Positions 9,017 through 18,708 are shown, counted from the stretch's first letter. The stretch: DNA of 64,000 bases from CBDFKJ01 sp965248805 (GCA_965248805.1 CBDFKJ010000006.1:310001-374000); one strand, 5' to 3'. Numbers and translations are program-made. Notes: generated from the letters alone by a model not told the origin.

Positions 9017-9349
9017 TGCGTGCCCCCCTGTTATCGCAAGTGATGCGATGCGGCACACAGCGGCACGTGAAACTCAGTACAACGAGCCCAGGCGGAACCC
9101 CGCGCCGTGTATGCCACCAAACAGCAGCTCGAACGACTGCTGGAGCCGAAGCCTCACACGATTCTGAAGTTCATACAATAGGGATTACCCACCGTGAAAG
9201 AGTTTGGAACAAACGGCCGATGACATTGAGACAGGCTCCTCGCGGCAACTCCGCTTGCCGCCGGCGACCGCACAGTCTGCGCTGTAATTGGAACTTTCCG
9301 GATCGACTCCGTCGGATGCGGACACTGGGCGTGTTGTCCACCAACGCCG
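9017..9349. other. Upstream region of the hydroxylase operon
   Basis: No convincing gene is present. It must hold the promoter of the leftward operon, but no clear -35/-10 pair could be chosen. A short open frame ending near 9180 on the plus strand looks protein-like for about 30 codons and may be a gene remnant. Confidence 0.35.
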
Positions 9350-9423
9350 ACATAGCAGCCCGTTGACGAAGTCCGGCGTGTCTGATTCTGTCTGAACATA
9401 GAGATTTAGACGGGCGTCGTGCG

Positions 9424-9808
9424 ATGGCATTGAGACGACAGAGCGAGGTTCAGGGTGACCTCGTGGTGACATGGGCGGAGATGCCGCGTTCGCCTGGACA
9501 CGCGTTTTTCGACCGGCTGCATGAGTTGCTGACCGAGTCTGGCTTTGACGGCTTCGTGGAGGCGACGTGCAAGCCATACTACGCACCTCGGATGGGGGCT
9601 CCTTCGCTGCCGCCGGGGCGTTATTTCCGGATGCACATGATCGGCTATTTCGAGGGCATCGGCAGCGAGCGCGGCATCGCTTGGCGCTGTTCGGATTCGC
9701 TGTCGCTTCGCGCGTTTCTGCGGTTGGCGAACCGGGACAAGGTTCCCGATCATTCCTGGTTGTCGAAGACGCGCGGCCGGCTGCCGCACGAGGTCCATGA
9801 AAAGTTTT
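9424..9808 (+). pseudogene. IS1182-family transposase, N-terminal part
   Basis: The frame encodes the typical IS1182 start (MALRRQSEVQGDLVVTWAEM, then HAFFDRLHELL and RYFRMHMIGYFEGI). It is broken at HEKF by the inserted IS1595-type element. Normal members have about 450 residues; about 128 remain on this side. Confidence 0.8.
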
Positions 9809-10837
9809 GGCTCAATTCGCAAACCGTAGGCATGGTTTAGCCATCGCCGCTTGGAGACAGGCTCTCGGGGACGGCCGGTCGCCGAGTTCGATGAGATGGA
9901 ACCACCTGAGATAGCTGTCGAGGTACTTGGTAGCGATGCCGTGGAAGCCTCGCAGGAAGCCCTTGATCTGGCTGTGGCGGCTGTTGACCGTCTGGATGTG
10001 CAGGGCGCCGCGGACCCGCTCGCCGGCGGCGCCGTTGATGCTCTCGTGAGGGATGTCGAGCGCCGCCGCGACGGGCGGATAGCAGCGGTTGGCGTCGGAG
10101 ACGAGCAAGGCATCGCGGGCGACGACCGGCTCCAGCGCCTCCTTCACGCTGTCTGCGTTGAGAGCGGGCAGGGTATGGCTGAGGGTCGCGCCGGCTCGGT
10201 CGGCGGCGACCAGGACCGGCACCTGCTCGCGCGAGAGGCCGCGTTTGCGGGCCTTGCCGCCGCGCCGGCGCGGCTTGCGGTCCAGCTTCCGCTCTCCCTT
10301 CCGGCTCTCAAGAACGAAGGTCTCGTCGGCCTCGACGATCCCGGCAAGCCGGTCCGGCGCTTGCCGAACCGCCTCCAGAAAGCGGTGGCGCCAGCGAAAC
10401 GCCGTGCTCGGCGCAATCCCGCAGCGCTCGGCAGCCTCTCGTATCGTCTCGCCTTCGGCAAGCGACGCGCCGAAGGCCAGCCAGCGCTCCTTGTGGTGCA
10501 GGCCCGACAGCGCCGTGCCGGTGAGCGCGCCGAATGTCTTCCCACAGGCCTTGCAGCGATAGCGACGCAGACCGCGTGCCTTGCCCCGCGACACCGCCCC
10601 GCCGCCGCCGCAATGAGGACAGCACCGCTCGTCGTCCACGCCCAGTTCGATCGCCGCCAGCGAGGCTGCGCCCTCCGACAGCTCCGACAACACCGCCGCG
10701 ACCTCCTTGCGCTGCGCCGCCGTCAACTCATCAACATGCGAAAACCAGTCGCGAAACCGCTCGCGATCCATCTGCCTGATCTCCCACGCCAATCGGGGAA
10801 CAGTCTACCACTACGCATACGCTTCGCGAATTGAGCC
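9809..10837 (-). mobile_element. IS1595-family element, lineage 1, copy 1 (intact gene)
   Basis: The terminal inverted repeats begin GGCTCAATTCGC at both ends. It sits inside the IS1182 transposase gene. Flanking A/T-rich bases (AAAAGTTTT left, AAAGGTTTT right) look like an imperfect target duplication. Related copies lie at 14669-15271 (truncated) and 28857-29886 (frameshifted). Confidence 0.85.
9812..10792 (-). CDS. IS1595-family transposase (ISXO2-like)
   Basis: The product has 326 residues. An N-terminal zinc ribbon (CPHCGGGG, then YRCKACGKTFG) and an HTH segment (IREAAERCGIAPSTAFRW) precede the ISXO2-like catalytic domain, with EADETFVLES, LLVSDANRCYP and HSQIKGFLRGFHG carrying the acidic and N/H positions. 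Translation may start at 10792 or at the ATG 21 bases further in. It is the only intact transposase of its lineage in the window and could mobilise the other copies. Confidence 0.88.
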   Translation of the reverse strand: MAWEIRQMDRERFRDWFSHVDELTAAQRKEVAAVLSELSEGAASLAAIELGVDDERCCPHCGGGGAVSRGKARGLRRYRCKACGKTFGALTGTALSGLHHKERWLAFGASLAEGETIREAAERCGIAPSTAFRWRHRFLEAVRQAPDRLAGIVEADETFVLESRKGERKLDRKPRRRGGKARKRGLSREQVPVLVAADRAGATLSHTLPALNADSVKEALEPVVARDALLVSDANRCYPPVAAALDIPHESINGAAGERVRGALHIQTVNSRHSQIKGFLRGFHGIATKYLDSYLRWFHLIELGDRPSPRACLQAAMAKPCLRFAN

Positions 10838-11812
10838 AAAGGTTTTCGACTGGCTCTCGTCGCCGCGCGCGGTCTGGTGAAGGGCGAGCGGATCGGCGTC
10901 GACGGCTCGACGATGGAAGCCAACGCCGCCCTGCGAGCCATCGTGCGGCGCGATAGCGGCGAGACCTATCGCGAGATGCTGACGCAAATGGCGAAGGAGA
11001 GTGGCGTCGAAACGCCGACGATCGACGACCTCGTCCGGCTCGATCGCCGGCGGAAGGGCAAGAAGCTTTCGAACAAGGATTGGACGAGCCCGACCGATCC
11101 TGATGCGAAGATCGCGCGGATGAAGGACGGCACCACGCATCTGGCCTGCAAGCCCGAGCACGCGGTCGATCTCGACACCGGCGTCATCGTTGCGGCACCG
11201 ATCTATCCAGCCGATGAAGGCGACACGACGACTTTGCCTGGGACGCTGGAGGCGGCCGCGCGCAACCTCGCCGAGGTCGGTCTGGCTCCAACACGGGCAG
11301 AGCCCTGCAGTCTCGTTGGCGACAAGGGCTATCATTCACGCGAGGGGCTGAAAGACCTCGACGGCGGCGTCTGGAAAACGCGGATCTCCGAGCCGGAGCC
11401 CGCCAACGGCTATCTGCGCTGGCATGGCGACCAGGCGGCACGTCAGGCTGTCTACGCCAACCGGGCGCGATTGAAGTCCGGCGTCGCGCGGAACGCCATG
11501 CGCAGGCGCGGTGAGATGGTCGAGCGCAGCTTCGCCCATGTCCTCGACCGTGGCGGCATGCGCCGCGCGTTGCTGCGGGCGCGCGAGAACGTCCACAAAC
11601 GATACCTGATCCATGTCGCCGGGTTCAATCTCGGCATTCTGATGCGCGCGCTGTTCGGATCAGGCACGCCGAGGGAGGCTGCGAGTGCAAAGAGCACCCT
11701 TTTGTTCGTTATTCAGTTCGATGCTGCCCTGGCGATCGCCATCGTGGCGAACATCGAAGGCAAACCAGCCATGCTCGTTATCATCATCATCGTCGCCCCC
11801 GAAACCGATTGA
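10838..11812 (+). pseudogene. IS1182-family transposase, C-terminal part
   Basis: The coding continues after the insertion but carries a small indel near 10850, since residues FDWL and LVAARGLVKGERIGVD fall in different frames. From 10877 the frame is open to 11812 with GERIGVDGSTMEANA and a C-terminal FNLGILMRALFG typical of IS1182. The gene is dead through both insertion and frameshift. Confidence 0.8.
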
Positions 11813-11845
11813 TCAAAGCGCAACTTCATCACCGGGCTGCTATGT

Positions 11846-12102
11846 ATTAATCGCACTGGAGGCCGAGGAGATCGCTGACAACATTCAGAATATGGTGTTA
11901 TCGCTGCCCCTCCAAAGGAGGACGCTTCATACCCGTAAAAAAGCACGATCAAGCCATCGCTGTGCTCAGGGCGGTGCGGGGATGCTCGGATACTGAATAG
12001 ACCTGGTCTGCGCTCGCCAGGCCGAGACCGTCGCTTTGGCAAAGTTTGCCTGATCCACGTCAGTGCCAGTGGCGACCGGTCCGACGAAAGGAGAATTGTA
12101 GA
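11846..12102. other. Non-coding flank
   Basis: No gene recognised. An AAAGGAG ribosome-binding site near the right end belongs to the small exported protein that follows. Confidence 0.4.
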
Positions 12103-12351
12103 ATGTTGCAGAAGACACTGGCCGCCGCAGCGATGATGGCGCTGTTTGCTTCGCCCGCGTTGGCTATCGAATGCCCTGGTCTCATGGCTGAAATCGATAC
12201 CGCGTTGGCACGGAACCCACAGCTGACTGATGCGCAACTTGCCGAGGTTCGAGACCTGCGCAAGCGCGGCGAGGAGGAGCACGTTGCGGACGACCACGGT
12301 TACTCCGTCTCGCTGTTGGAGAAGGCCCTTGCCATTCTCGGACTGAGGTAG
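12103..12351 (+). CDS. Small exported hypothetical protein
   Basis: The product has 82 residues. The ATG 12103 follows AAAGGAGAATTGTAGA, a good ribosome-binding site. A signal peptide (LAAAAMMALFASPALA) is followed by a helical, charged mature part with two segments, CPGLMAEIDTALARNP and LTDAQLAEVRDLRKRG, ending HGYSVSLLEKALAILGLR. This resembles small periplasmic proteins of unknown role in alphaproteobacteria. No partner gene is evident. Confidence 0.65.
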   Translation: MLQKTLAAAAMMALFASPALAIECPGLMAEIDTALARNPQLTDAQLAEVRDLRKRGEEEHVADDHGYSVSLLEKALAILGLR

Positions 12352-12360
12352 ACCGCGCAT

Positions 12361-12824
12361 CGAGAGCGGCTAACTACGAACCGCGGGAGCCAGGACCTGC
12401 CCCCCGACGGCACTGTAGTGAGCACGGCCGGGCACGCTCCACAGCCCCGTCAAAGCGCAACACCACAACAAAATGCCGACGGACCAACAAGTCCTGTGGC
12501 AACGTGACGTCCGGATTTGGCTAATATGCGAAGTTGAAACGCCTCTGAGAAACTACCGGTCTTCGCTCAGTAGGCGACGTTGCGACGCCAATGTCTGATT
12601 TTCGTGAGATGGCGTCAGATCTATCCCCGGTTCCGACTTGAGTAGCGACGACGTCGCGCATCGTCCGCTCGTGCTCTTCGCCGAGATTCTGCGCCTTATC
12701 GGTGGGCTCCGTACGGACCCGCTGCCGCCGTGAACGGTGCGCCTCCGGTGGCTTCGACACTCCCTCGCAGAACAGGTAAGCCTTGCGCGTGCCGATCCCC
12801 GGCCAATGCCACTATACATGACCG
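12361..12824. other. Region without recognisable gene
   Basis: Reading frames on both strands are short and do not resemble proteins. It may hold the promoter of the SUMF1-domain gene. Confidence 0.35.
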
Positions 12825-14306
12825 TTGGGCACCACTTTCCGCCGCCTACAGAGCGCGATTCGCGGCGCGAGACGCGCCTTTACCGCCGCACTCGACACGC
12901 GAGGGGCACCGAGCTACTCTTTTGTCCGACGATGCGAAACTATCGGGGGAATTCCGGTTGAGAAACATGTCGACGTGCGCGATGCGATCCACGACGTCAT
13001 TCGAGCAGCGCAGTTGAATGCAGAGGTCGAGACGGCGCAGCGGCAAATGGAGGATATGCAGCGGCCGATCGAACAGGCTGCCAGCGCCGAGCAGGAGCGG
13101 CAAGCGCAGATAACCGAACTCGAGCAGAAGCTCGCAAACGCGCCGATGACGACGACGCCCTGGTACAAGCAGCGTATGGTCCATGTCATCATGCTCTTCG
13201 CATTCGGGATGACGGCGCTGGCGAGCTTCTTCGGTTATCAATTGACCGCTACCCGCCTGATAATCCGTGACACCGAAGTTCTGCGGGCAGGCCTACAGCA
13301 GAGCAACGACAGAATTTCAGAATTGGAGCAGCGCTTGAGCGCCGCGCAGCAGGATGCTGCGGCAACCGAAGGCGAAATCGCGAGGCTTGACTCACGCCTG
13401 GAAGCGACGCAGCAGGATGCCGCAGCGGCCGAAGTCGAGATCGCGGAGCTGCAGTCACGCTTGGACGCCGAAACGAACAATGCGGCGGAGGCGCGAGCCG
13501 AAGCGGCGGATCTTAGGGCCCAACTCGACGAGCTCCGCGCCCCTGCGGTCGTCGCAACTGCCACATCGTTCACGGACTGCCCGATATGCCCGGAAATGGG
13601 GGCGCTGCCGGCCGACTCGTTCGAGATGGGCTCGCCGCCGTCGGAAGTGGGCAGGGATAATGACGAGGGCCCGCAGCATGACGTGCGTGTACCCGCGTTC
13701 GCCATCGGCAAGTATGAGGTGACGTTCGCGGAATGGGACGCGTGCGTCGCCGACGGGGCGTGCGAGCAACGCCCCGAGGATAGAGGCTGGGGGCGCGGCG
13801 ACTTGCCCGTCATCAACGTCTCCTGGGAGGATACACAGCAGTACGTGGATTGGCTGAGCGGCCAGACGGGGAAGACCTATCGGCTGCCCAGCGAGGCCGA
13901 GTGGGAATATGCGGCTCGCGCCGGCACGACAACCCCATTCCACTTTGGCGGCACGATCTCCACCGCACAGGCAAACTATGACGGGAGCTACACGTATGCT
14001 GGCGGTGCTGAGGGCGAGTACCGACGGCGACCCGTCCCGGTCGGGTCGTTTCCACCGAATGCCTTCGGGCTCCACGATGTGCACGGCAATGTGTGGGAGT
14101 GGGTGCAGGATTGTTGGAACAACAACTATGAGGGTGCGCCGCCCGACGGCAGGCCGTGGGAGATCGGTGACTGCAATACGCGCGTTCTTCGTGGCGGCTC
14201 GTGGATCTACAGACCGGAGGGCCTACGTTCCGCGAGCCGCGTCAGGCTCAGCTCGGACAACCGGGGCAACACCGCCGGTTTCCGCGTTGCCAGGACGCTT
14301 GATTAG
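12825..14306 (+). CDS. SUMF1/FGE-domain protein with transmembrane helix and coiled coils
   Basis: The frame has 493 codons. The true start is uncertain because the first 45 residues look non-native; a GTG near 12976 is plausible. The order of parts is a coiled coil (about residues 60-105), one transmembrane helix (VIMLFAFGMTALASFFGYQL, near 125-145), a second long coiled coil with heptads (about 150-240), then a formylglycine-generating-enzyme-like domain. The last shows FEMGS, INVSWEDTQQYVDWL, RLPSEAEWEYAARAG, GLHDVHGNVWEWVQDCW, RVLRGGSW and GFRVAR. It probably acts outside the membrane. The domain is often non-catalytic and used for binding; whether it modifies a cysteine here is unknown. 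Confidence 0.8.
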   Translation: MGTTFRRLQSAIRGARRAFTAALDTRGAPSYSFVRRCETIGGIPVEKHVDVRDAIHDVIRAAQLNAEVETAQRQMEDMQRPIEQAASAEQERQAQITELEQKLANAPMTTTPWYKQRMVHVIMLFAFGMTALASFFGYQLTATRLIIRDTEVLRAGLQQSNDRISELEQRLSAAQQDAAATEGEIARLDSRLEATQQDAAAAEVEIAELQSRLDAETNNAAEARAEAADLRAQLDELRAPAVVATATSFTDCPICPEMGALPADSFEMGSPPSEVGRDNDEGPQHDVRVPAFAIGKYEVTFAEWDACVADGACEQRPEDRGWGRGDLPVINVSWEDTQQYVDWLSGQTGKTYRLPSEAEWEYAARAGTTTPFHFGGTISTAQANYDGSYTYAGGAEGEYRRRPVPVGSFPPNAFGLHDVHGNVWEWVQDCWNNNYEGAPPDGRPWEIGDCNTRVLRGGSWIYRPEGLRSASRVRLSSDNRGNTAGFRVARTLD

Positions 14307-14332
14307 AACTTGGATCTTTACATCTTTACCTC

Positions 14333-14521
14333 TTGCATTTTTTTGTGGGTATCCACAAGTGGTGGGCGGCTCCCGCCATCGGGACCAAATCGGCTCAGCC
14401 GTTCGACGACTGGTTCACCCTGAACACCGGACCAACTCTTCGCAATGTCGGCTTTCGCTGCGTCTACGTCCGGTCGTCCCTCAGCTTCCGACGTAGCGGC
14501 GGCGTCCGCAAAACGACGTGA
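14333..14521 (+). pseudogene. C-terminal remnant of a second SUMF1-domain protein
   Basis: The residues PFDDWFTLNTGPTLRNVGFRCV look like the closing strand of a SUMF1 domain, where NVGFRCV or similar is usual. Nothing upstream encodes the rest. It may be a relic of a tandem duplicate of the preceding gene. Confidence 0.4.
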
Positions 14522-14668
14522 ATGACCCAGAACGGAAGTGATCAATTGCTTGCCGCGTGTATCGGACCCACGCTCAAGCCGAACGCCCGCTTCGCCAAAC
14601 CCGCCACAAGATATAGAGTGCCGGCGCTGTCAAGATCGTGAAGACCAAGTAGAAGCACCATTCGGCAG

Positions 14669-15271
14669 CCGAGCACGGCGTTTCGCTGGCGCCACCGCTT
14701 TCTGGAGGCGGTTCGGCAAGCGCCGGACCGGCTTGCCGGGATCGTCGAGGCCGACGAGACCTTCGTTCTTGAGAGCCGGAAGGGAGAGCGGAAGCTGGAC
14801 CGCAAGCCGCACCGGCGCGGCGGCAAGGCCCGCAAACGCGGCCTCTCGCGCGAGCAGGTGCCGGTCCTGGTCGCCGCCGACCGAGCCGGCGCGACCCTCA
14901 GCCATACCCTGCCCGCTCTCAACGCAGACAGCGTGAAGGAGGCGCTGGAGCCGGTCGTCGCCCGCGATGCCTTGCTCGTCTCCGACGCCAACCGCTGCTA
15001 TCCGCCCGTCGCGGCGGCGCTCGACATCCCTCACGAGAGCATCAACGGCGCCGCCGGCGAGCGGGTCCGCGGCGCCCTGCACATCCAGACGGTCAACAGC
15101 CGCCACAGCCAGATCAAGGGCTTCCTGCGAGGCTTCCACGGCATCGCTACCAAGTACCTCGACAGCTATCTCAGGTGGTTCCATCTCATCGAACTCGGCG
15201 ACCGGCCGTCCCCGAGAGCCTGTCTCCAAGCGGCGATGGCTAAACCATGCCTACGGTTTGCGAATTGAGCC
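14669..15271 (+). mobile_element. IS1595-family element, lineage 1, copy 2 (5' truncated)
   Basis: It is nearly identical to the catalytic half of copy 1 but begins abruptly at CCGAGCACGGCG. The right end (GCGAATTGAGCC) is intact. The open frame 14858-15268 encodes only the last 136 residues of the transposase. The missing half includes the zinc ribbon, so the copy is inactive. Confidence 0.85.
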
Positions 15272-15417
15272 AAGTCTTTGCAAATGGCCTGGAAAATCGC
15301 CCCGATTTCCGGCGTGTTTTAGGCTGGAAATTCGGTATGCCGGTTAGCCGCTCCTGCCACCATGCGTTCGGCGATTATATACTTGACGGAACTATCTGAT
15401 AAAGAAGGGTTTTTTTG

Positions 15418-15442
15418 AACTTTCCGAAAATATCGGAAAGTT
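15418..15442. repeat. Palindrome AACTTTCCGA / TCGGAAAGTT
   Basis: A perfect 10-base inverted repeat with a five-base spacer lies 20 bases beyond the stop of the tail-fibre gene. No T tract follows on that gene's strand, so it may be an operator or a weak terminator. Confidence 0.5.
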
Positions 15443-15461
15443 GCCAATGCCCTCCGAAATA

Positions 15462-16118
15462 TCAGGGATCGTCGTCCTCTTCATAGTGCTCGGTCTTGAC
15501 CAAGGTGACGGTGACGGTCCCGCCACTGACGCTTCTTGCGAGCGCGTATGTCGTTCTAACAAGAATGGTGCCTTGTCCCTGGTTGGGGCCGGTCGTGTTC
15601 GCGACAAGGACGCTTGTAATACCGCCGGGCACGGTGGCGATGGCGGCGTCGATGGCCGCCTTGGTGGCGGAGGGCGTCATGGCGCGCGTCTGGTCTTGTC
15701 CGGAGAGCCCTTCCGCGGTCGTGGCAAGCTCGGCGGCGCCGGCCCGGCCTGTGGTCGCGGTGCGCAGAGCGATCTGGCGGGCTTGGAGGGCGCCGGTCCC
15801 GGAGGCGTTCTCGGCCTCGGCATCGGTTGCGAGCGGCACGGCGCCGGCGGCGTCCGTGGTGGCATCCGGCAGGTGGGTGACGGGCACCTTGCCCGCTGCG
15901 TCGAGGGGCGCGACGCCGTCGGCGGCGCCGCGGCCGATGCGACCGTCGGGCACCTTGGCGTTGGCGGTGAGCTCGCAGATGCCGCCTGCGACACCCAGCG
16001 CCGCGATAATCGCCTTGAGGTAGTCGATCACCCGCTTGAGCACGGGCCGGGCGTCGGCCGGGCTGTCGGCGCCGGCATCGAAGTGGTCGGTGGCGAGGTC
16101 GTCGGTGGGCCAGGCCAT
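15462..16118 (-). CDS. Phage tail-fibre/collar-like protein (older prophage remnant)
   Basis: The product has 218 residues, starting at the ATG 16118 behind GGAGAG. The middle shows motifs common in tail-fibre shafts: ELTANAKVPDGRIGRGA, APLDAAGKVPVTHLPDAT and ALQARQIALRTATTGRAGAAELAT. A C-terminal strand-rich part ends KTEHYEEDDDP. It lies downstream of a truncated phage gene on the same strand. It is separate from the prophage further right and is taken as part of an older, IS-riddled prophage. Confidence 0.65.
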   Translation of the reverse strand: MAWPTDDLATDHFDAGADSPADARPVLKRVIDYLKAIIAALGVAGGICELTANAKVPDGRIGRGAADGVAPLDAAGKVPVTHLPDATTDAAGAVPLATDAEAENASGTGALQARQIALRTATTGRAGAAELATTAEGLSGQDQTRAMTPSATKAAIDAAIATVPGGITSVLVANTTGPNQGQGTILVRTTYALARSVSGGTVTVTLVKTEHYEEDDDP

Positions 16119-16142
16119 GGAGCCTCTCTCCTTCGTTTGAGC

Positions 16143-16316
16143 GTCAGGCGATGCCGTGCAGGACGGCGTCGACGGTGGCATCGGCGGCATTGCCGCTGCC
16201 GTCGAAGATCTTGATGCGGGTGGGATCGTTCTTGTTGTCGAGCACCCACGACCAGCCGGCGCCGACCGATTGCAGGGTGAGGTCGATATCGGTGACGCCT
16301 CCATTTACCTCGTGAA
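16143..16316 (-). pseudogene. Phage structural protein, C-terminal fragment
   Basis: The minus strand is open from about 16316 to a TGA at 16143 and encodes a strand-rich tail with DIDLTLQSVGAGWSWVLDN and RIKIFDGSGN, ending VLHGIA. It sits 24 bases before the tail-fibre start. The upstream part is replaced by the IS5-family element, so the gene is truncated. Confidence 0.5.
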
Positions 16317-16365
16317 TTTTGCCTCGTTGTGATTCTCTACGGCGGTTCGGTTTGAGGAGGTATTG

Positions 16366-17445
16366 ATGAGGCAGGCTGGTCTGTTCGGCTTACCGGATCA
16401 TCTTCGAAAGCTTTCGGCGACGGGTGATCCGTTGGAGGTGCTGGCAAAGGTCGTCGACTTCGAGATTTTCCGCGCGCCGCTTGAGGCGGCGCTGGGCTAT
16501 TCGGACGGATCGAAAGGTGGCCGCCCGGCCTACGATGCGGTGGCGATGCTCAAGGTTCTGATCCTGGCCGCGCGGCACACGGTGAGTGACGAGCGGATGG
16601 AGTTTCTGATCCGCGATCGCTTGAGCTGGCTTCGCTTCCTAGGCTTCGATCTCGGAGCGCCGACGCCGGACCGCAACACCATATGGACCTTTCGCGAGCG
16701 TCTGGTCCGGGCCGGGGCGATGGATAAGCTGTTTGCCGCCTTCGATGGCGAATTGCGCCGGTGCGGCTATCTGGCGATGGGCGGGCAGATCGTCGATGCG
16801 ACGTTGGTATCGGCGCCCAAGCAGCGCCACAGCGATGACGAGAAGCGGGCGATCAAGGCGGGCAAGAGCGCGTCCGAGGTCTGGCCCGATCAGCCAGCCA
16901 AGGCGGCGCAGAAGGACACGGATGCGCGGTGGACGGTGAAGACCGGGCGGCGCAAGAACCCCGCCGGGTCGCAACGGCGCATGCCCGACATCGCGATCCC
17001 GGTGTTCGGCTACAAGAATCATGTCGTCATCGATCGGGCCTACGGCTTCATCCGCAGCTCGGCTGTGACCGATGCCGCCCGCCATGACGGCAAGATGTTG
17101 CGTCAGCTCGTCACCGGCGACAATCTGGCCGCCGGCGTGTGGGCTGACAGCGCCTATCGCTCGAAGGCCAACGAGGCGTGGCTGGCCGGCAAGGGTCGGG
17201 TCTCCCACATCCACCGCAAGAAGCCGCCGGGCCGGGCCATGCCCAAGGCGACCGCCCAGGCCAATGCCCGCAAGTCAGCGGTCCGTGCGCATGTGGAGCA
17301 CGTCTTCGCCCAGCAGAAGGATCGCATGGGCCTTTTCATCCGTACCATCGGGCTCAAGCGGGCGGAGGCCAAGATCGGCCTCGCCAACCTGGCTTACAAT
17401 TTCCAGCGTCTGATCTTCCATGAGCGCAGGGCCGCCATGGTATGA
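16366..17445 (+). CDS. IS5-family transposase
   Basis: The product has 359 residues from the ATG 16366, which follows GAGGAGG; an ATG three bases earlier is also in frame. The InsH/DUF772 start (MRQAGLFGLPDHLRKLSATG) and GRPAYDAVAMLKVLILA are typical. The DDE positions lie in GGQIVDATLV, AAGVWADSAYRS and AHVEHVFAQQK. The gene is full length. I could not identify both terminal repeats, so element limits are not given; it appears to interrupt the phage gene ending at 16316. Confidence 0.88.
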   Translation: MRQAGLFGLPDHLRKLSATGDPLEVLAKVVDFEIFRAPLEAALGYSDGSKGGRPAYDAVAMLKVLILAARHTVSDERMEFLIRDRLSWLRFLGFDLGAPTPDRNTIWTFRERLVRAGAMDKLFAAFDGELRRCGYLAMGGQIVDATLVSAPKQRHSDDEKRAIKAGKSASEVWPDQPAKAAQKDTDARWTVKTGRRKNPAGSQRRMPDIAIPVFGYKNHVVIDRAYGFIRSSAVTDAARHDGKMLRQLVTGDNLAAGVWADSAYRSKANEAWLAGKGRVSHIHRKKPPGRAMPKATAQANARKSAVRAHVEHVFAQQKDRMGLFIRTIGLKRAEAKIGLANLAYNFQRLIFHERRAAMV

Positions 17446-17580
17446 GTCCGCCTGAATAGCGCCAAAACCCTCCGCCGAGAACGAAACGGCGGATGGTTGC
17501 GGACGTCAACACCGCCGATCTCAGCGAAAGTCAGACAGCACACCAAAATCTTCGTCAAATCCCCCGGTTGTTGGAGGTCT

Positions 17581-18388
17581 CCAGGTTGCTGAAGACGAGG
17601 TGGATGATCGGCATGAACTCTTCGGCCACCTCGGGGTCGCCGCATTCGGCAATGGCGTGGTGATCATAGCCGCGTGTCCGCAAGCTGCCATAGCCACTCC
17701 AATCGTCGGTGACGATCAGCGACCCCGGCATAACGGCGTTCTCGACGAAGCCACATAGCGAATCGGCGCTGCGGTCGGCAGCGACGGACAGCCGCACGCG
17801 CCCGGCGTAGCGGCCATCCTTCCGCTTGTCCTGCGCGGTGCCGGGCTCCCTGTGGCTGACTTCGACGGCAGCAGCCACCAGCGTCTTGTGGTGAACGCCT
17901 CGGCCTTCACCACGCATCCGGCCTCCAACATAGGTTTCGTCCACCTCGACATGCTCTCCTGCCCTGGCACCGATCCGATCCTGATCGGGCCGCACCATAC
18001 CCGCGCGGAGCTTATGCAGGATGCCGAAGGCGGTTTCGTACCGCGTCAGCCCAAGCTGCCGCTGAAACTGCACCGCCGACATGCCCGGCGTCTGGCTGGC
18101 GACCAGATAGGCGGCCCAAAACCACGTGCTCAAAGGCGTGTGGCTGCGCTCCATGACCGTGCCGACGGTCAATCCCGTCTGGCGGCGGCAAGCGCGACAG
18201 GTCAGGACGCCAGGCCGCGTGGCGATGCGGAAAGGTTCACCCACGACGCCGCAGCGCGGGCAGGCGAACCCGTCACCCCAGCGAGCCCTTTCCAGGTAGG
18301 CGGCGCACGCCGCATCGTCGGAGAAAAGTCGCTGAAACTCGGGGAGGGATTGCGGGAAGGGCAGGTCGGTGCGGTCGAGAACGTCCAT
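17581..18388 (-). pseudogene. IS1595-family transposase, lineage 2, C-terminally truncated
   Basis: About 270 native residues remain: a zinc ribbon (FACPRCGVVGEPF, then TCRACRRQTG), HTPLSTWFWAAYLV, EVDETYVGGRMRGEGRG and VTDDWSGYGSL. The catalytic C-terminal segment (KNWLSGIHHGVS and on) is missing. Compared with lineage 1 the sequence is clearly different, although the family is the same. Confidence 0.85.
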
Positions 18389-18451
18389 GACCCACTATCC
18401 GTTGTACGCACACAACCTATCCCTAGTGGGTGTATGCGTCAAGCGGATAGG
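17581..18451 (-). mobile_element. IS1595-family element, lineage 2, copy A (3' truncated)
   Basis: The outer end (CCTATCCGCTTGACGC on the minus strand, ending at 18451) is present, but the other end is lost at about 17581. The transposase breaks off after LVFSNL and runs into unrelated sequence. Confidence 0.8.
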
Positions 18452-18456
18452 GACGG

Positions 18457-18489
18457 GCTAAACCATGCCTACGGTTTGCGAATTGAGCC
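18457..18489 (+). repeat. Terminal remnant of a lineage 1 IS1595 element
   Basis: Thirty-three bases match the extreme right end of the lineage 1 elements (GCTAAACCATGCC, then TTTGCGAATTGAGCC). The rest of that copy is gone, apparently overwritten by lineage 2 copy A next to it. Confidence 0.75.
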
Positions 18490-18708
18490 AATATTATTGA
18501 CCTCCATCTCTGAGCAGGAAAGAACGGCCATAGCTTCTTTGCCTTCGGCGACGTTCACAGATATAGGTACCACAGTGACAAAATCACGATCGTATCCTAT
18601 GACCGAACGGCCGCTGGTCCGCTCGGTGTTCACGGCGGCATTGACGCCAATGACAGTGTCGTGCGCGATGTACAAGTTCGAGGGATTGCATGCGGTCGCT
18701 AAAAGCAT
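18490..18708 (-). pseudogene. Fragment of an exported/lipoprotein-like protein
   Basis: The minus-strand frame encodes LLATACNPSNLYIAHDTVIG, then VNAAVNTERTSGRSVIGYDR and EAMAVLSCSEMEV. A cysteine after a short hydrophobic stretch hints at a lipoprotein. The 5' end is fused to an IS1182 end and the 3' end to the IS1595 remnant, so both termini are lost. Function unknown. Confidence 0.5.

Larger units (their letters stand above)
9350..11845 (+). mobile_element. IS1182-family element, interrupted
   Basis: The ends are imperfect inverted repeats: ACATAGCAGCCCGTTGACGA at the left and, reversed, ACATAGCAGCCCGGTGATGA at the right. They enclose a transposase gene split by an IS1595-type insertion at 9809-10837. 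No flanking target duplication was found. A second end of this family survives at 18798-18819. Confidence 0.75.

Noticed and set aside
16300..17580. Exact ends of the IS5-family element
   Set aside because: No convincing inverted repeat pair was found by eye, so only the transposase gene is annotated.
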